Source: Pseudomonas mangrovi (GTDB lineage: Bacteria > Pseudomonadota > Gammaproteobacteria > Pseudomonadales > Pseudomonadaceae). Taken from it: a stretch of 64,000 bases of DNA. Shown in pieces: positions 36,144 through 45,087 of this stretch (positions are counted from its first letter, which is position 1; the number at the start of each line of letters is the position of its first letter). The translations under genes and the position numbers were made by a program. The notes below the pieces were generated by a model. The model was given only the letters and a program-made list of their open reading frames with translations, searched no databases and was not told the DNA's origin. The stretch is from assembly GCF_003052585.1 (NCBI RefSeq), contig NZ_QASN01000017.1:364227-428226 (forward strand), read 5' to 3'.

Positions 36144-37082
36144 ATGGAAACCCGAGCCCACCACGTGCTGATCGGGCTGTTCACCGTGCTCACGGTTGGC
36201 GCCGCCCTGCTCTTCGCCCTCTGGCTGGCCAAATCCAGTGCCGACCGCGAATTCGACTACTACGACGTGATCTTTACCGAGGCGGTCAGCGGCCTGTCGC
36301 GCGGTGGTGTGGTGCAGTACAGCGGGATCAAGGTCGGCGAGGTGGTCGAGCTCAAGCTCGATCCCAAGGACCCACGCCGGGTGATCGCCCGCGTGCGCCT
36401 CAATGGCGGCACACCGGTGCGCCAGGACACCCGCGCCAAGCTGACCCTGGCCGGCATCACCGGCACCTCGCTGATCCAGCTGAGCGGCGGAACCCCCAGC
36501 AGTCCTGCGCTGACGGCGCCACCGGGCAAGGTCCCGCGGATAGTCGCGAGCCCCTCGCCCTTCGCCCGGCTGCTGGCGGACGGCGAGGACCTGATGAGCA
36601 ACGTCAACAACCTGCTGATCAGCGCCAACCGCATCCTCTCGCTGGAGAACGCCGAGCGCATCGATCGCACCCTCGAGCATCTGGAGCAGACCACCGGCGC
36701 CATCGCCGGGCAGAGCGACAACTTCGCCGAGGCCCTTGAGCAACTGGCGCTCGCCAGCCGCGAGGGCCGCCAGGCGATGCACCAGCTGGCCCAGCTGATG
36801 GACCGTGGTAACGGTCTCCTCGATGACCAGGGCCGCAGCATTCTGGTCGACGCGCAGAAGACCATGGCCTCGCTGGAGCGCAGCAGTCAGCGGCTGGATC
36901 TGCTGATCGAAAGCAATCAGGGCGCCGTCGATGGCGGCCTGCGCGGGCTCAATCAGCTCGGCCCTGCCCTGCAGGACCTGCGCAACACGCTGCGCAGCCT
37001 GCAGGGTGTTTCCCGCCAGCTCGAAGAAAACCCGGCCGACTATCTGCTCGGCCGTGACAAACCCAAGGAGTTTCAGCCATGA
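36144..37082 (+). CDS. MlaD/Mce-domain substrate-binding protein
   Basis: Periplasmic, N-terminally anchored MCE protein of 312 residues. The membrane helix is HHVLIGLFTVLTVGAALLFALWLAKSS. The MCE domain follows (FDYYDVIFTEAVSGLSRGGVVQYSGIKVGEVVELKLDPKDPRRVIARVRL, then LTLAGITGTSLIQLSGGTP). The C-terminal half is a long helix (about residues 150-300), as in hexameric MCE channels. It follows the ATPase by four bases and overlaps the lipoprotein gene by four, in a four-gene operon. Confidence 0.9.
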   Translation: METRAHHVLIGLFTVLTVGAALLFALWLAKSSADREFDYYDVIFTEAVSGLSRGGVVQYSGIKVGEVVELKLDPKDPRRVIARVRLNGGTPVRQDTRAKLTLAGITGTSLIQLSGGTPSSPALTAPPGKVPRIVASPSPFARLLADGEDLMSNVNNLLISANRILSLENAERIDRTLEHLEQTTGAIAGQSDNFAEALEQLALASREGRQAMHQLAQLMDRGNGLLDDQGRSILVDAQKTMASLERSSQRLDLLIESNQGAVDGGLRGLNQLGPALQDLRNTLRSLQGVSRQLEENPADYLLGRDKPKEFQP

Positions 37083-37702
37083 GGTGTCTGATCGGTTTGC
37101 CTGCAAGCGTGCTTGCGCTTCTGCTCGCCGGCTGCACGCTGTTGCCCGAGACGCAGCCGGTGGATGTGTTTCGCCTGCCGGCGAGCGGCCTGGCGGCCTC
37201 GCCGCAGCCGGCCCTGGCCGCTTCGCTGCGGATCGCCCGGCCGCAGTCGAGCCAGGCGCTGGACAGCAACCGCATCGCCGTGGTGCCACAGGGCGACCTG
37301 CTCAGCAGCTACCAGGGCGCGCGCTGGAGCAGCCCGGCGCCGGCACTGCTGCGCGACCATCTGCTGGATGCGCTGCAGCGCGACGGACGCTTCCGTGCGC
37401 TGGTCAGCGACGACAGCCATCTGCAGGCGGATCTGCTGCTGGATGGCGACCTGCGTTCGTTTCAGGTCGAGTACGGCACGGATGGGCCTCAGGCACAGAT
37501 CCTCATCGACCTGCATCTGGCCGACGCCGACAGCCAGCGCATCCGCGCCAGCCGGCGCTTCAGCATCAGCCAGCCGCTGGCCGGCGAACAGGCGTCCGCG
37601 GCGGTGAGCGCCTTTGCCGTGGCGGCGGACAGCCTTGCCGCGCAGGTGGCGACCTGGCTGGGCGAGCAGCTGACGGTCACCGAGGGCGCGGCTGCGCAGT
37701 AG
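37079..37702 (+). CDS. ABC-type transport auxiliary lipoprotein (PqiC/YmbA-like)
   Basis: A 207-residue lipoprotein; the lipobox LLAGC follows the signal sequence MRCLIGLPASVLALL. The body matches the ABC-transport auxiliary component family: LRIARPQSSQALDSNRIAVVPQGDLLSSYQGARWSSPAPALLRDHLLDAL and a conserved core ending with ADSLAAQVATWLGEQL. PqiC-type lipoproteins support MCE tunnels at the outer membrane. It closes the operon of permease, ATPase, MCE protein and lipoprotein. Confidence 0.88.
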   Translation: MRCLIGLPASVLALLLAGCTLLPETQPVDVFRLPASGLAASPQPALAASLRIARPQSSQALDSNRIAVVPQGDLLSSYQGARWSSPAPALLRDHLLDALQRDGRFRALVSDDSHLQADLLLDGDLRSFQVEYGTDGPQAQILIDLHLADADSQRIRASRRFSISQPLAGEQASAAVSAFAVAADSLAAQVATWLGEQLTVTEGAAAQ

Positions 37703-37801
37703 CGAGCTCCAAGCGCAGCGGCAGGGGTTGTAGTTCGGCGGGCTCAAGCTTTACTGAAGCGGAACGATAGTCTTGTCGTTCCCTCCGCGGATGCGCTCGC
37801 C

Positions 37802-39691
37802 ATGAAGCCAACCCTGAAATTCCGCCACAAGATCCTCCTCGCCGCCTCCCTGGTGGTGATCACCGCCTTCGGGCTGTTCGGTCTCTACAACGATCTGCTG
37901 CAGCGCCAGAGTATCGAGCGCAACCTTGCCAGCTATGTCGACGAGATGGGTTCGGTGACCGCGGGTAATATCCAGAGCTGGCTGTCCGGCCGCATCCTGC
38001 TGGTCGAGGCGATGGCGCAGAACGTCGCCCGCGAGTCCGAGCCGGAACAGGTGATCGGCCTGCTGGAGCAGCCCGCACACGGCAAGACCTTCCTGTTCAG
38101 CTACCTGGGCACCCGTGACGGCGGCTTCGACATGCGCCCGGACGACGAGATGCCCGCCGACTACGATCCGCGGACCCGGCCCTGGTACCAGGGGGCGATC
38201 TCCAGTGGCGGCACCATGCTGACCGAACCCTACGTGGATGCGGCGACCGGCCAGCTGGTGCTGACCGTGGCCGCGCCGGTGCGCGACGGCGGCGAGACCC
38301 TCGGCGTGGTCGGCGGCGACCTGGCCCTGGACACCCTGGTGAAGACGCTCAACGCGCTGGACTTCGCCGGCATGGGCTACGCCTTCCTGGTCAGCAGCGA
38401 CGGACGCATCCTGGTGCACCCGGACAAGAACCTGGTGATGAAGAACCTGCGCGAGGTCTATCCGCAGAACACCCCGTCGCTGACCCCGGCGCTCTCTGCG
38501 GTGAACCTCGACGGCACGGCGCGGCTGGTGGCCTTCACTCCGATCGAGGGACTGCCCTCGGTGCAGTGGTATGTCGGTCTGTCGATCGAGCGCGACAAGG
38601 CCTACGCGGCGCTGAACGAGTTCCGCACCTCCGCGCTGATCGCCACCCTGGTCGCGGTGGTGCTGATCGTTCTGCTGCTGAGCCTGCTGATCAAGGTGCT
38701 GATGGGGCCGCTGCAGCAGCTCGGCGCCGCCATGCGCGACATCGCCCAGGGCGAGGGTGACCTGACCCAGCGCATCGATATTCGCGCGGCGGACGAGTTC
38801 GGCGAGCTGGCGCAGGCGTTCAACCGCTTCGTCGAGCGCATCCACCAATCGATTCGCGAAGTGTCCTCGGCCACCACCCAGGTCAACGAGGTCGCCCGGC
38901 GGGTGGTCGGCGCCTCGAACGCCTCGATGAGCAATTCGGACGAGCAGGCGCAACGCACCAACAGCGTGGCGGCGGCGATCAACCAGCTGGGCGCGGCCGC
39001 CCAGGAGATCGCCCGCAATGCCGCCGATGCCTCGCAGCATGCTTCCTCGGCACGCCATCAGGCCGACGAGGGCCGCTCGGTGGTGGAACGCACCATCGAG
39101 GCGATGAACCAGCTCTCGGAGAAGATCCGCGGCGCCACCGGCAACATCGAGGCGCTGAACAGCCGGACGGTGAACATCGGCCAGATCCTCGAGGTGATCA
39201 AGAGCATTTCCGAACAGACCAACCTGCTCGCGCTGAACGCGGCGATCGAGGCGGCGCGTGCCGGTGAGGCCGGTCGCGGCTTTGCCGTGGTCGCCGACGA
39301 GGTGCGCAACCTGGCCCACCGCACCCAGGAATCGGCGCAGGAAATCCAGGGCATGATCGAGCAGCTGCAGGTGGGCGCGCGTGAGGCGGTGGGGATCATG
39401 GGCGAGAGCCAGCGCTACAGCGAGCAGAGCGTGGAGATTGCCAACCTCGCCGGCGAGAGTCTGGGTAGCGTGACCGGGCGGATCGGCGAGATCGATGGCA
39501 TGAACCAGTCGGTGGCGACCGCGACCGAGGAGCAGACCTCGGTGATCGAGGCCCTGAACATGGACGTCACCGAAATCAACACGCTCAACCAGCAGGGCGT
39601 GGAGAACCTGGGAGCGACACTGCAAGCCTGCCGCGATCTGGAGCAGCAGGCGGGGCGTCTCAAGCACCTGGTCGACAGCTTCCGCATCTAG
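37802..39691 (+). CDS. Methyl-accepting chemotaxis protein, PctA-type amino-acid chemoreceptor
   Basis: A 629-residue transmembrane chemoreceptor. It has a first membrane helix at about 9-30, a dCache_1 periplasmic domain (about 35-270), a second membrane helix ([19 protein letters not shown]), HAMP, and a cytoplasmic methyl-accepting domain with the hairpin tip [35 protein letters not shown]. The ligand pocket carries Y121, R126, W128, Y129, Y144, D146 and D173. This is the amino-acid-binding (dCache_1AA) motif in the spacing and numbering I recall for PctA. It should therefore sense L-amino acids; the exact range is unknown. Confidence 0.9.
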   Translation: MKPTLKFRHKILLAASLVVITAFGLFGLYNDLLQRQSIERNLASYVDEMGSVTAGNIQSWLSGRILLVEAMAQNVARESEPEQVIGLLEQPAHGKTFLFSYLGTRDGGFDMRPDDEMPADYDPRTRPWYQGAISSGGTMLTEPYVDAATGQLVLTVAAPVRDGGETLGVVGGDLALDTLVKTLNALDFAGMGYAFLVSSDGRILVHPDKNLVMKNLREVYPQNTPSLTPALSAVNLDGTARLVAFTPIEGLPSVQWYVGLSIERDKAYAALNEFRTSALIATLVAVVLIVLLLSLLIKVLMGPLQQLGAAMRDIAQGEGDLTQRIDIRAADEFGELAQAFNRFVERIHQSIREVSSATTQVNEVARRVVGASNASMSNSDEQAQRTNSVAAAINQLGAAAQEIARNAADASQHASSARHQADEGRSVVERTIEAMNQLSEKIRGATGNIEALNSRTVNIGQILEVIKSISEQTNLLALNAAIEAARAGEAGRGFAVVADEVRNLAHRTQESAQEIQGMIEQLQVGAREAVGIMGESQRYSEQSVEIANLAGESLGSVTGRIGEIDGMNQSVATATEEQTSVIEALNMDVTEINTLNQQGVENLGATLQACRDLEQQAGRLKHLVDSFRI

Positions 39692-39756
39692 CCGACCAGG
39701 CAGAGGGCATCACGCGCCGGCGCCCGCCGTCGATCAGTGAGCAACCGCCCAGCCGT

Positions 39757-39786
39757 GGCCGGATGCGCCTTCAGGCGTATCCGGCC
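39757..39786. repeat. Strong palindromic hairpin between convergent genes
   Basis: GGCCGGATGCGCC (39757-39769) and GGCGTATCCGGCC (39774-39786) pair over 13 bp with one mismatch around a TTCA loop. It lies between the converging chemoreceptor and CSLREA genes. It could act as a two-way terminator or be a REP-like unit; there is no T tail. Confidence 0.5.
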
Positions 39787-39795
39787 AACGACTCT

Positions 39796-41181
39796 TCAGG
39801 GGCTGGGCTTTTCCATGGCGCCCAGATCGCAGAGTGCTACGCCATCGCCGTTGCCGTCCTGCGGGCGGAAAGCGCCTGTCATGTCGTGTTCGGAGCAGTC
39901 GCCCACGGCTGCGTCGATGGCCGCGGCGTTGGGGTAGCCCGGTGGCAGAAGCGAGGCGAGCTCGATCTGAATGGTGCGTTGCGCCGGTGCCACGCTGATG
40001 GAGGGCGCCGCCGGGGCGACCTTCCCGGCGTCGGTCGACCTCGCCTGGATCGGAAATACGTCGCCTGGGCACTCCGATCCGGCCGGAGCGAGCAGGCCGG
40101 ATGCGGTGAAGCGCGCCTGCGCGCCGTTACCGCAGCCCTGGCTGAAGACGCTGTTGCGCACCTCCATGCCGGCGTCGTTGCGGACCCCGGCATACAGGGT
40201 GACGTGGATCAGGTTGGCTTCAGCGTCGTGATCCTCCGGCGAGCCGTTCTGCAGGCCCTGCAAGGCGGCGAACTCCGAGTTGCTCAGCTTCAGGATGCCG
40301 TGGTTGCGCAGTGCGATGTTGCCATCCACTCCCAGGCTGTTGCGCGCCATCCGCATGCGCGCAATGTCGGCTGAGCCGTGGTTCTCCAACACCGGCCCGC
40401 CGACGTCTTTCCAGATCTCCAGGGGCGATGCGTTGGAGTAGAAAAGCGCATCCCGCAGCACCAGCTCGCCGTAGTTGAACAGCGCCGAACCGGACAGTCG
40501 GGAGAGCCCCTGCACTTCCACCGAATTGCTGACGAAGCGGGTGTTGTAGGCCTTCAGCGAGCCGTAATTGACCACCCCGCCGCCCACTCCCCAGAGCGGC
40601 TTCCCGGTCTGCGAGCCCAGCGGCTCCGGGGTGCGGACCCTGTTGCGGTAGATGTCGACGTTCTTCAGCAGCGTCTCGCCGTGGTTCGCCAGTGCTCCGC
40701 CCTCAAGCAGGGAAAAGCCGTCCATCAGCTGCAGATCGACCAGTCCCAGGTGCGCGTCTGGATGCACCTCGAACAGACGTGCAAGCGGCTGCCCGACGAG
40801 GTCCGCGGTAGTGGCGAAAGAGGGCAGGTCATCGAACTGGAAGCCGATGATTCGCGTGCTCTCGGAGCCGGCGCCCTGGATGATCATCTCGCCGCGTATG
40901 TCGTAGTCGTCGGTCTGGTTCTGATCCTCTTCGGTCGCCAGGCCATAGGCGCCGAACGGGCTGGGTCGGCTGATCCGGTAGTCCCCGGCCGGCAGACGAA
41001 TATGCGTCAGACCCGGAGTGACGTTGGCCTGCTCGATGGCATCGCGCAGCGAGCAGTGGCTGTCGCAGATGCCGTCGAATTCGTCGGCGGTGGTGGTGAC
41101 CTGCAGCGGCTGTGCGGCAAGCGCGGCGCCATGCAGAAGAGCGCCGGCAAGCGCCAGGGCGGTGGATGAGATGGGGCGCAT
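39796..41181 (-). CDS. Secreted CSLREA-type right-handed beta-helix protein, paralogue 1
   Basis: A 461-residue exported protein with signal peptide MRPISSTALALAGALLHGAALA. The CSLREA-type motif is TADEFDGICDSHCSLRDAIEQAN (Cys39, Cys43). Parallel beta-helix turns follow, such as GGALANHGETLLKNVDIYRNR and GSALFNYGELVLRDALFYSN. It ends with the family C-terminal motif GDCSEHDMTGAFRPQDGNGDGVALCDLGAMEK, which contains a calcium-loop-like DGNGDG. ATG 41181 follows GAGGAG; an upstream extension lacks a signal peptide. Two paralogues lie 4 kb away on the other strand. Function unknown; probably surface or secreted. Confidence 0.82.
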   Translation of the reverse strand: MRPISSTALALAGALLHGAALAAQPLQVTTTADEFDGICDSHCSLRDAIEQANVTPGLTHIRLPAGDYRISRPSPFGAYGLATEEDQNQTDDYDIRGEMIIQGAGSESTRIIGFQFDDLPSFATTADLVGQPLARLFEVHPDAHLGLVDLQLMDGFSLLEGGALANHGETLLKNVDIYRNRVRTPEPLGSQTGKPLWGVGGGVVNYGSLKAYNTRFVSNSVEVQGLSRLSGSALFNYGELVLRDALFYSNASPLEIWKDVGGPVLENHGSADIARMRMARNSLGVDGNIALRNHGILKLSNSEFAALQGLQNGSPEDHDAEANLIHVTLYAGVRNDAGMEVRNSVFSQGCGNGAQARFTASGLLAPAGSECPGDVFPIQARSTDAGKVAPAAPSISVAPAQRTIQIELASLLPPGYPNAAAIDAAVGDCSEHDMTGAFRPQDGNGDGVALCDLGAMEKPSP

Positions 41182-41413
41182 GTGAACTCCTCGGGGGATA
41201 AGCGCGAACACTGCACCGCTTTCGCATTGGGTTGACGGGCATAGGAACATAGGAAGCGGCAGGCGTGAGACGCCTCGCCGGTGCACGTGGAACCGCGTCT
41301 CCTCGGACTGCCGACTGATCTCTCACGCAGCTTCACTGCGCAGGTATGATCGCCGACTGTTTCGGGCGTTCCGCTGGCACGCCCGACAATCAGGGATTGG
41401 GGAGAAAAGGAAT

Positions 41414-42193
41414 ATGCAGTTCTATCGGGTCGCTTCGTGGATTTATGTGCTCATCGGCAGCCTGGCGCTGCCCGTGCTGGTGCTGGACATGTGCGTCGAC
41501 TGGCCGGGGCTGACGGTGCTCTGGGGCACCCTGTTCGGCCTGTCGGTGCCGCTGATGGTGATACAGATCTTCGGCCTGCGCCGCGTGATGCGCGAGCGCG
41601 CGGTGTTCGAAGGGGCGTCGGCGCTGCTGACCTGGTACTGGGTACTGCACCTGAGCGGCGCGCTGCTGCTGGCACTGGCGGCCGGCCTCTACCTGGCCGA
41701 TCAGGGTATGTGGGCGTTCTGGGCATTGCTGATCGGTGCGCTGCCGATGCTCGGTGTCGGCGTGGGAGCCGGTGTGGTCGAGCTGGTGCTGGGTATCCGC
41801 CTGGGCAAGTACCCGGATTCGCTGTTCGGCCTGCAACGCGCCCTGCACATCAGCTTCATCATGTTGGGTGCGCTGGAGCTGGCGAATATCGTGATCTTCA
41901 TCAGCGTGCCGTTCTACATGGTGGTGGCGATGGCGCTGATGTTCCTGATCGCCTTCATCATCGAGGGCCACGCCCGCGAGCAGGCGCCGAGCTATGGTCA
42001 GGTCCAGGTCTGGATCAGCTATGTGCTGGCCAGCGTGCTGATGCTCGGTCCGCCACTGGCAGGCTTGCCGGTGCTGGTCAAATTCCTCGATGACCGCCCG
42101 ACCTTCCTCGAGGACGCCAACGACGAGGATGCGTATCAAGAGGAAGACAGCTACATCCCGCGCAACCCGAACAAGCGCGACGCGCGCTACTGA
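41414..42193 (+). CDS. Hypothetical polytopic membrane protein
   Basis: A 259-residue protein with about six to seven membrane helices (VLIGSLALPVLVLDMCV, LFGLSVPLMVIQIFGL, HLSGALLLALAAGLYLA, ALLIGALPMLGVGVGAGVVEL, VPFYMVVAMALMFLIAFII, ISYVLASVLMLGPPLAGL) and an acidic C-terminal tail (EDANDEDAYQEEDS). I recognise no family. GGGGAG precedes ATG 41414. Its end overlaps the end of the convergent LysR gene by seven bases. Confidence 0.78.
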   Translation: MQFYRVASWIYVLIGSLALPVLVLDMCVDWPGLTVLWGTLFGLSVPLMVIQIFGLRRVMRERAVFEGASALLTWYWVLHLSGALLLALAAGLYLADQGMWAFWALLIGALPMLGVGVGAGVVELVLGIRLGKYPDSLFGLQRALHISFIMLGALELANIVIFISVPFYMVVAMALMFLIAFIIEGHAREQAPSYGQVQVWISYVLASVLMLGPPLAGLPVLVKFLDDRPTFLEDANDEDAYQEEDSYIPRNPNKRDARY

Positions 42194-43110
42194 GTGTCCT
42201 GTGCGGCGCAGTGCTCCAGCAGGAAGTCGACGAACACGCGTACCCGCTGGGGCAGGAAGCGGGCGCTGGGGTAGATCAGCGAGAACGGCCGGCTGCAGCC
42301 GCCATGCTCCGTCAGTACCTCTTCCAGACATCCGCTGCGCAGATCATCCTCAACGATGAAGCGCATCAGCTGCACCAGGCCCGCGCCATGGCGGGCCAGG
42401 GTGGCGCCGCCGAGGATATCGGCGCTGCAGCAGTAGCCGCCGTGGGTAGCCAGCTCGATCTGCCGGCCCTGCTGGCGAAACAGCCAGGGCACGGGCCGGC
42501 CACTGCTGGGCAGGAGGAACTGGATGCACTCGTGCTCGACCAGCTCGCTCGGGCTCTGCGGCCTGCCGTGGCGCCGCAGGTAGTCGGGTGCGGCGACCAC
42601 CACCAGCGGCGCGTCCTCCAGGGGTCGGGCGATCAGGCTGGAGTCTGCCGGGGCACGTGCGCGTACCGCGAGATCGAATCCTTCGCCGACCAGGTCGACG
42701 TTGCGATTGCTCAGTTCGACCTGCACCTGCACCTGCGGGTAGCGCTGGCGGAAGGTCGGCAGCAGCGGCAGTACACGGAAATGTCCGTAGGTCGTCGGCA
42801 GGCTCATGCGCAGCAGTCCGGACGGCTCCTGCTGCTGGCCGCCGAGCACCCGCTCGGCTTCACCGAGTTGACTCAGCGCCTGACGGCATTGCTCGTAGTA
42901 GCTGCTGCCGGCCTCGCTCAGGCGCACCCGACGGGTGCTGCGCACAAACAGGCGTACGCCCAGTCTTGCTTCCAGGCGCGCCAGCGAGCGACTCACCGCC
43001 GCCGGCGTGACTCCGGCAGCCTGGGCGGCGGCGGTGAAGCTGCCCAGCTCCGCGGCAAGGCAGAACAGCTCGATACTGCCGAGCAGCACACCGCCAAACT
43101 GACGCTGCAT
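42187..43110 (-). CDS. LysR-family transcriptional regulator
   Basis: A 307-residue LysR regulator. The N-terminal winged helix-turn-helix is LFCLAAELGSFTAAAQAAGVTPAAVSRSLARLEARLGVRLFVRSTRRVRLSEAG. The C-terminal co-inducer domain resembles the CrgA/DsdC-like group (VQVELSNRNVDLVGEGFDLAVRARAPADSSLIARPL). It is divergent from the GST and nitronate-monooxygenase-like genes across 108 bp and is their likely regulator. The effector is unknown. Confidence 0.9.
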   Translation of the reverse strand: MQRQFGGVLLGSIELFCLAAELGSFTAAAQAAGVTPAAVSRSLARLEARLGVRLFVRSTRRVRLSEAGSSYYEQCRQALSQLGEAERVLGGQQQEPSGLLRMSLPTTYGHFRVLPLLPTFRQRYPQVQVQVELSNRNVDLVGEGFDLAVRARAPADSSLIARPLEDAPLVVVAAPDYLRRHGRPQSPSELVEHECIQFLLPSSGRPVPWLFRQQGRQIELATHGGYCCSADILGGATLARHGAGLVQLMRFIVEDDLRSGCLEEVLTEHGGCSRPFSLIYPSARFLPQRVRVFVDFLLEHCAAQDTQ

Positions 43111-43218
43111 GATTGATTACATCCTGTATCAAGTGATCTTCGTGAGTGGGTATTTATTGTCTTTGGTATCACAAATAGCCTGGCTTCGCTGTCCCATCCG
43201 ACTTTCGAGGTAACCGTC

Positions 43219-43827
43219 ATGAAGCTCTACTACAGCCCCGGCACCTGCTCCCTTGCGCTGCATATCCTGCTCGCCGAGACCGGCCTGCCCTGCGAGCGGG
43301 TTCGCGTCGACCTGGCCAGCAAGCGCACGGAAGCCGGGGTCGACTTCCGCAGCCTGAATCCGAAAGGCTACGTGCCGCTGCTGGAGCTGGATGACGGCCA
43401 GTTGCTCAGCGAGGGCCCGGTGATCGCCCAGTACCTGTGCGAGCGCGCCGGGCGCGGCGATCTGCTGCCGCAGAGCGGTGATCCGGCGCGTTATCGGGTG
43501 CTGGAGTGGCAGGCGTACATCAGCAGCGAGCTGCACAAGGGCTTCTCGCCGTTGTTCAACCCGGCGCTGGCGGAGGATGCCAAGGCGTTGCTGCGCAGCA
43601 CGCTGGCCGGCAAGTTCGCCTGGGTCAGCGAGCAGCTGCAGCAGCGCGACTTTCTCTGCATCGGGCGTTTCACCCTGGCCGACGCCTACCTGTTCACGGT
43701 GAGCCGCTGGAGTCGCCTGGTCGGCCCGGATCTGCAGTCACTCGCGCCGCTGCAGCGCTATCTCGTCGCCATCGCCGAACGCCCGGCAGTGCAGGCGGCG
43801 TTGGCGGCCGAAGGCCTCGACGCATGA
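43219..43827 (+). CDS. Glutathione S-transferase (beta-like)
   Basis: A 202-residue cytosolic glutathione transferase. The N-terminal thioredoxin fold reads MKLYYSPGTCSLALHILLAETGLPCERVRVDL; the SPGTCS motif carries the beta-class active-site Cys10 region. NPKGYVPLLELDDGQLLSEGPVIAQYLCE holds the cis-Pro and the glutathione Ser/Glu. The C-terminal helical domain includes FTLADAYLFTVSRW, the family N-capping box region. It overlaps the next gene (ATGA), so the two work as a unit under the divergent LysR. Confidence 0.92.
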   Translation: MKLYYSPGTCSLALHILLAETGLPCERVRVDLASKRTEAGVDFRSLNPKGYVPLLELDDGQLLSEGPVIAQYLCERAGRGDLLPQSGDPARYRVLEWQAYISSELHKGFSPLFNPALAEDAKALLRSTLAGKFAWVSEQLQQRDFLCIGRFTLADAYLFTVSRWSRLVGPDLQSLAPLQRYLVAIAERPAVQAALAAEGLDA

Positions 43828-44930
43828 GCCAGGCGCGGAAGAACTGGCGCGACAGCGCCTTCGCCCGTCGACTCGGGCTGGCGGCGCCGATCATCCAGGG
43901 GCCCTTCGGCGGCGGGCTGTCGTCGTTGGCGCTGGCTGCCGGGGTCAGCAACGCCGGTGGGCTGGGTTCCTTCGGCGTGCATCATCTGGACGGCGCAGCG
44001 ATAGCCGCGACCGCCGCCGCCCTGCGTCAGCACACGGACAGGCCCTTCGCGCTGAACCTCTGGCTGCCGCATCGCAGCGATCAGAGAAGCTGGTCGGATG
44101 AGCATTTCGCCCGCGTCGCCGAACTGTTCCGCGGTCATTTCGACAGCCTGGAACTGCCGCTTCCGCAGCAACCGACGGCGACCTGGCCGTGTTTCGATGA
44201 GCAGCTCGAAGCCGTGCTCCAGGCGCGTCCGGCGGTGTTCAGCTTCGTCTATGGCGTGCCCTCGGAGCAGGCCGTGGAGCGCTGTCGCAGCGCCGGCATC
44301 CTGACCCTGGGCACCGCCACCAGCGTGGCAGAGGCGCGAGCGCTGGAGGCGGCCGGCGTGGAGGCGGTGGTCGCCAGCGGCTTCGAAGCCGGCGGCCATC
44401 GGGCGGCCTTTCTTGCCGACCCGGAGGAGGGCCTGATCGGCACCCTGGCGCTGGTGCCGCAGGTAGTCGATGCGCTGCACATTCCGGTGGTCGCGGCAGG
44501 CGGAATCGCTGATGGCCGGGGTGTCGCGGCGGCCCTGTGCCTGGGTGCCCAGGCGGTACAGATCGGCACCGCTTTCCTGGCCTGCCGCGAGTCCGGAACC
44601 AGCGATCTGCATCGTCAGGCGCTGCTCGATCCGAACAGTCCGGGCACGGCGTTGACGCGAGCCTTCAGCGGCCGCCTGGCACGTGGCATCCGCAACCGGC
44701 TGCTGGAAGATCTGGCAGCCAGTCAGCATCTGCTCGCCGGCTACCCGGCCCAGGGCGAATTCGCCAGTCTGCTCAAGCCGCCGGCGCTGGCGCAGGGATG
44801 CGGCGATCTGTTGGCGCTGTGGAGTGGACAGAGCGCGCCGCTGCTGCGCGACACCGAACTGGCAGCATTGTGGCGCCGACTGCTGACTGGCACGGACGCG
44901 CTACTAGGTGCGGGTCCGAGCACCCCATAA
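43824..44930 (+). CDS. Nitronate monooxygenase-family flavoprotein
   Basis: A 368-residue FMN-dependent TIM-barrel protein of the NMO/2-nitropropane dioxygenase family. Motifs are PIIQGPFGGGLSSLALAAGVSNAGGLGSFG, the catalytic-His block ASGFEAGGHR, and the phosphate-binding VPVVAAGGIADGRGVAAALCLGAQAVQIGTAFLAC. The true substrate may be propionate-3-nitronate or an enoyl compound. ATG 43824 overlaps the GST stop. Coexpression with a glutathione transferase suggests detoxification of a nitro or electrophilic compound (inference). Confidence 0.85.
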   Translation: MSQARKNWRDSAFARRLGLAAPIIQGPFGGGLSSLALAAGVSNAGGLGSFGVHHLDGAAIAATAAALRQHTDRPFALNLWLPHRSDQRSWSDEHFARVAELFRGHFDSLELPLPQQPTATWPCFDEQLEAVLQARPAVFSFVYGVPSEQAVERCRSAGILTLGTATSVAEARALEAAGVEAVVASGFEAGGHRAAFLADPEEGLIGTLALVPQVVDALHIPVVAAGGIADGRGVAAALCLGAQAVQIGTAFLACRESGTSDLHRQALLDPNSPGTALTRAFSGRLARGIRNRLLEDLAASQHLLAGYPAQGEFASLLKPPALAQGCGDLLALWSGQSAPLLRDTELAALWRRLLTGTDALLGAGPSTP

Positions 44931-45087
44931 ACGGCACGCAAGTACCGCACTAGAGCCTTCGTCGACCGTTCATCAGTAACTCGCGGCGATTGCCGCCGGA
45001 CGGTCGATCTGCCTACCTATACTCGCCTTCCTGCAGCGGAAGCAGAGTCGTATTCGCTCCATACCAACCTGGAATCTGGAGTGACGC

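Noticed and set aside
37751..39667. 638-codon open frame on the minus strand
   Set aside because: It is antisense to the chemoreceptor gene, whose domains are all intact. The His/Gln/Arg-rich product is a shadow.
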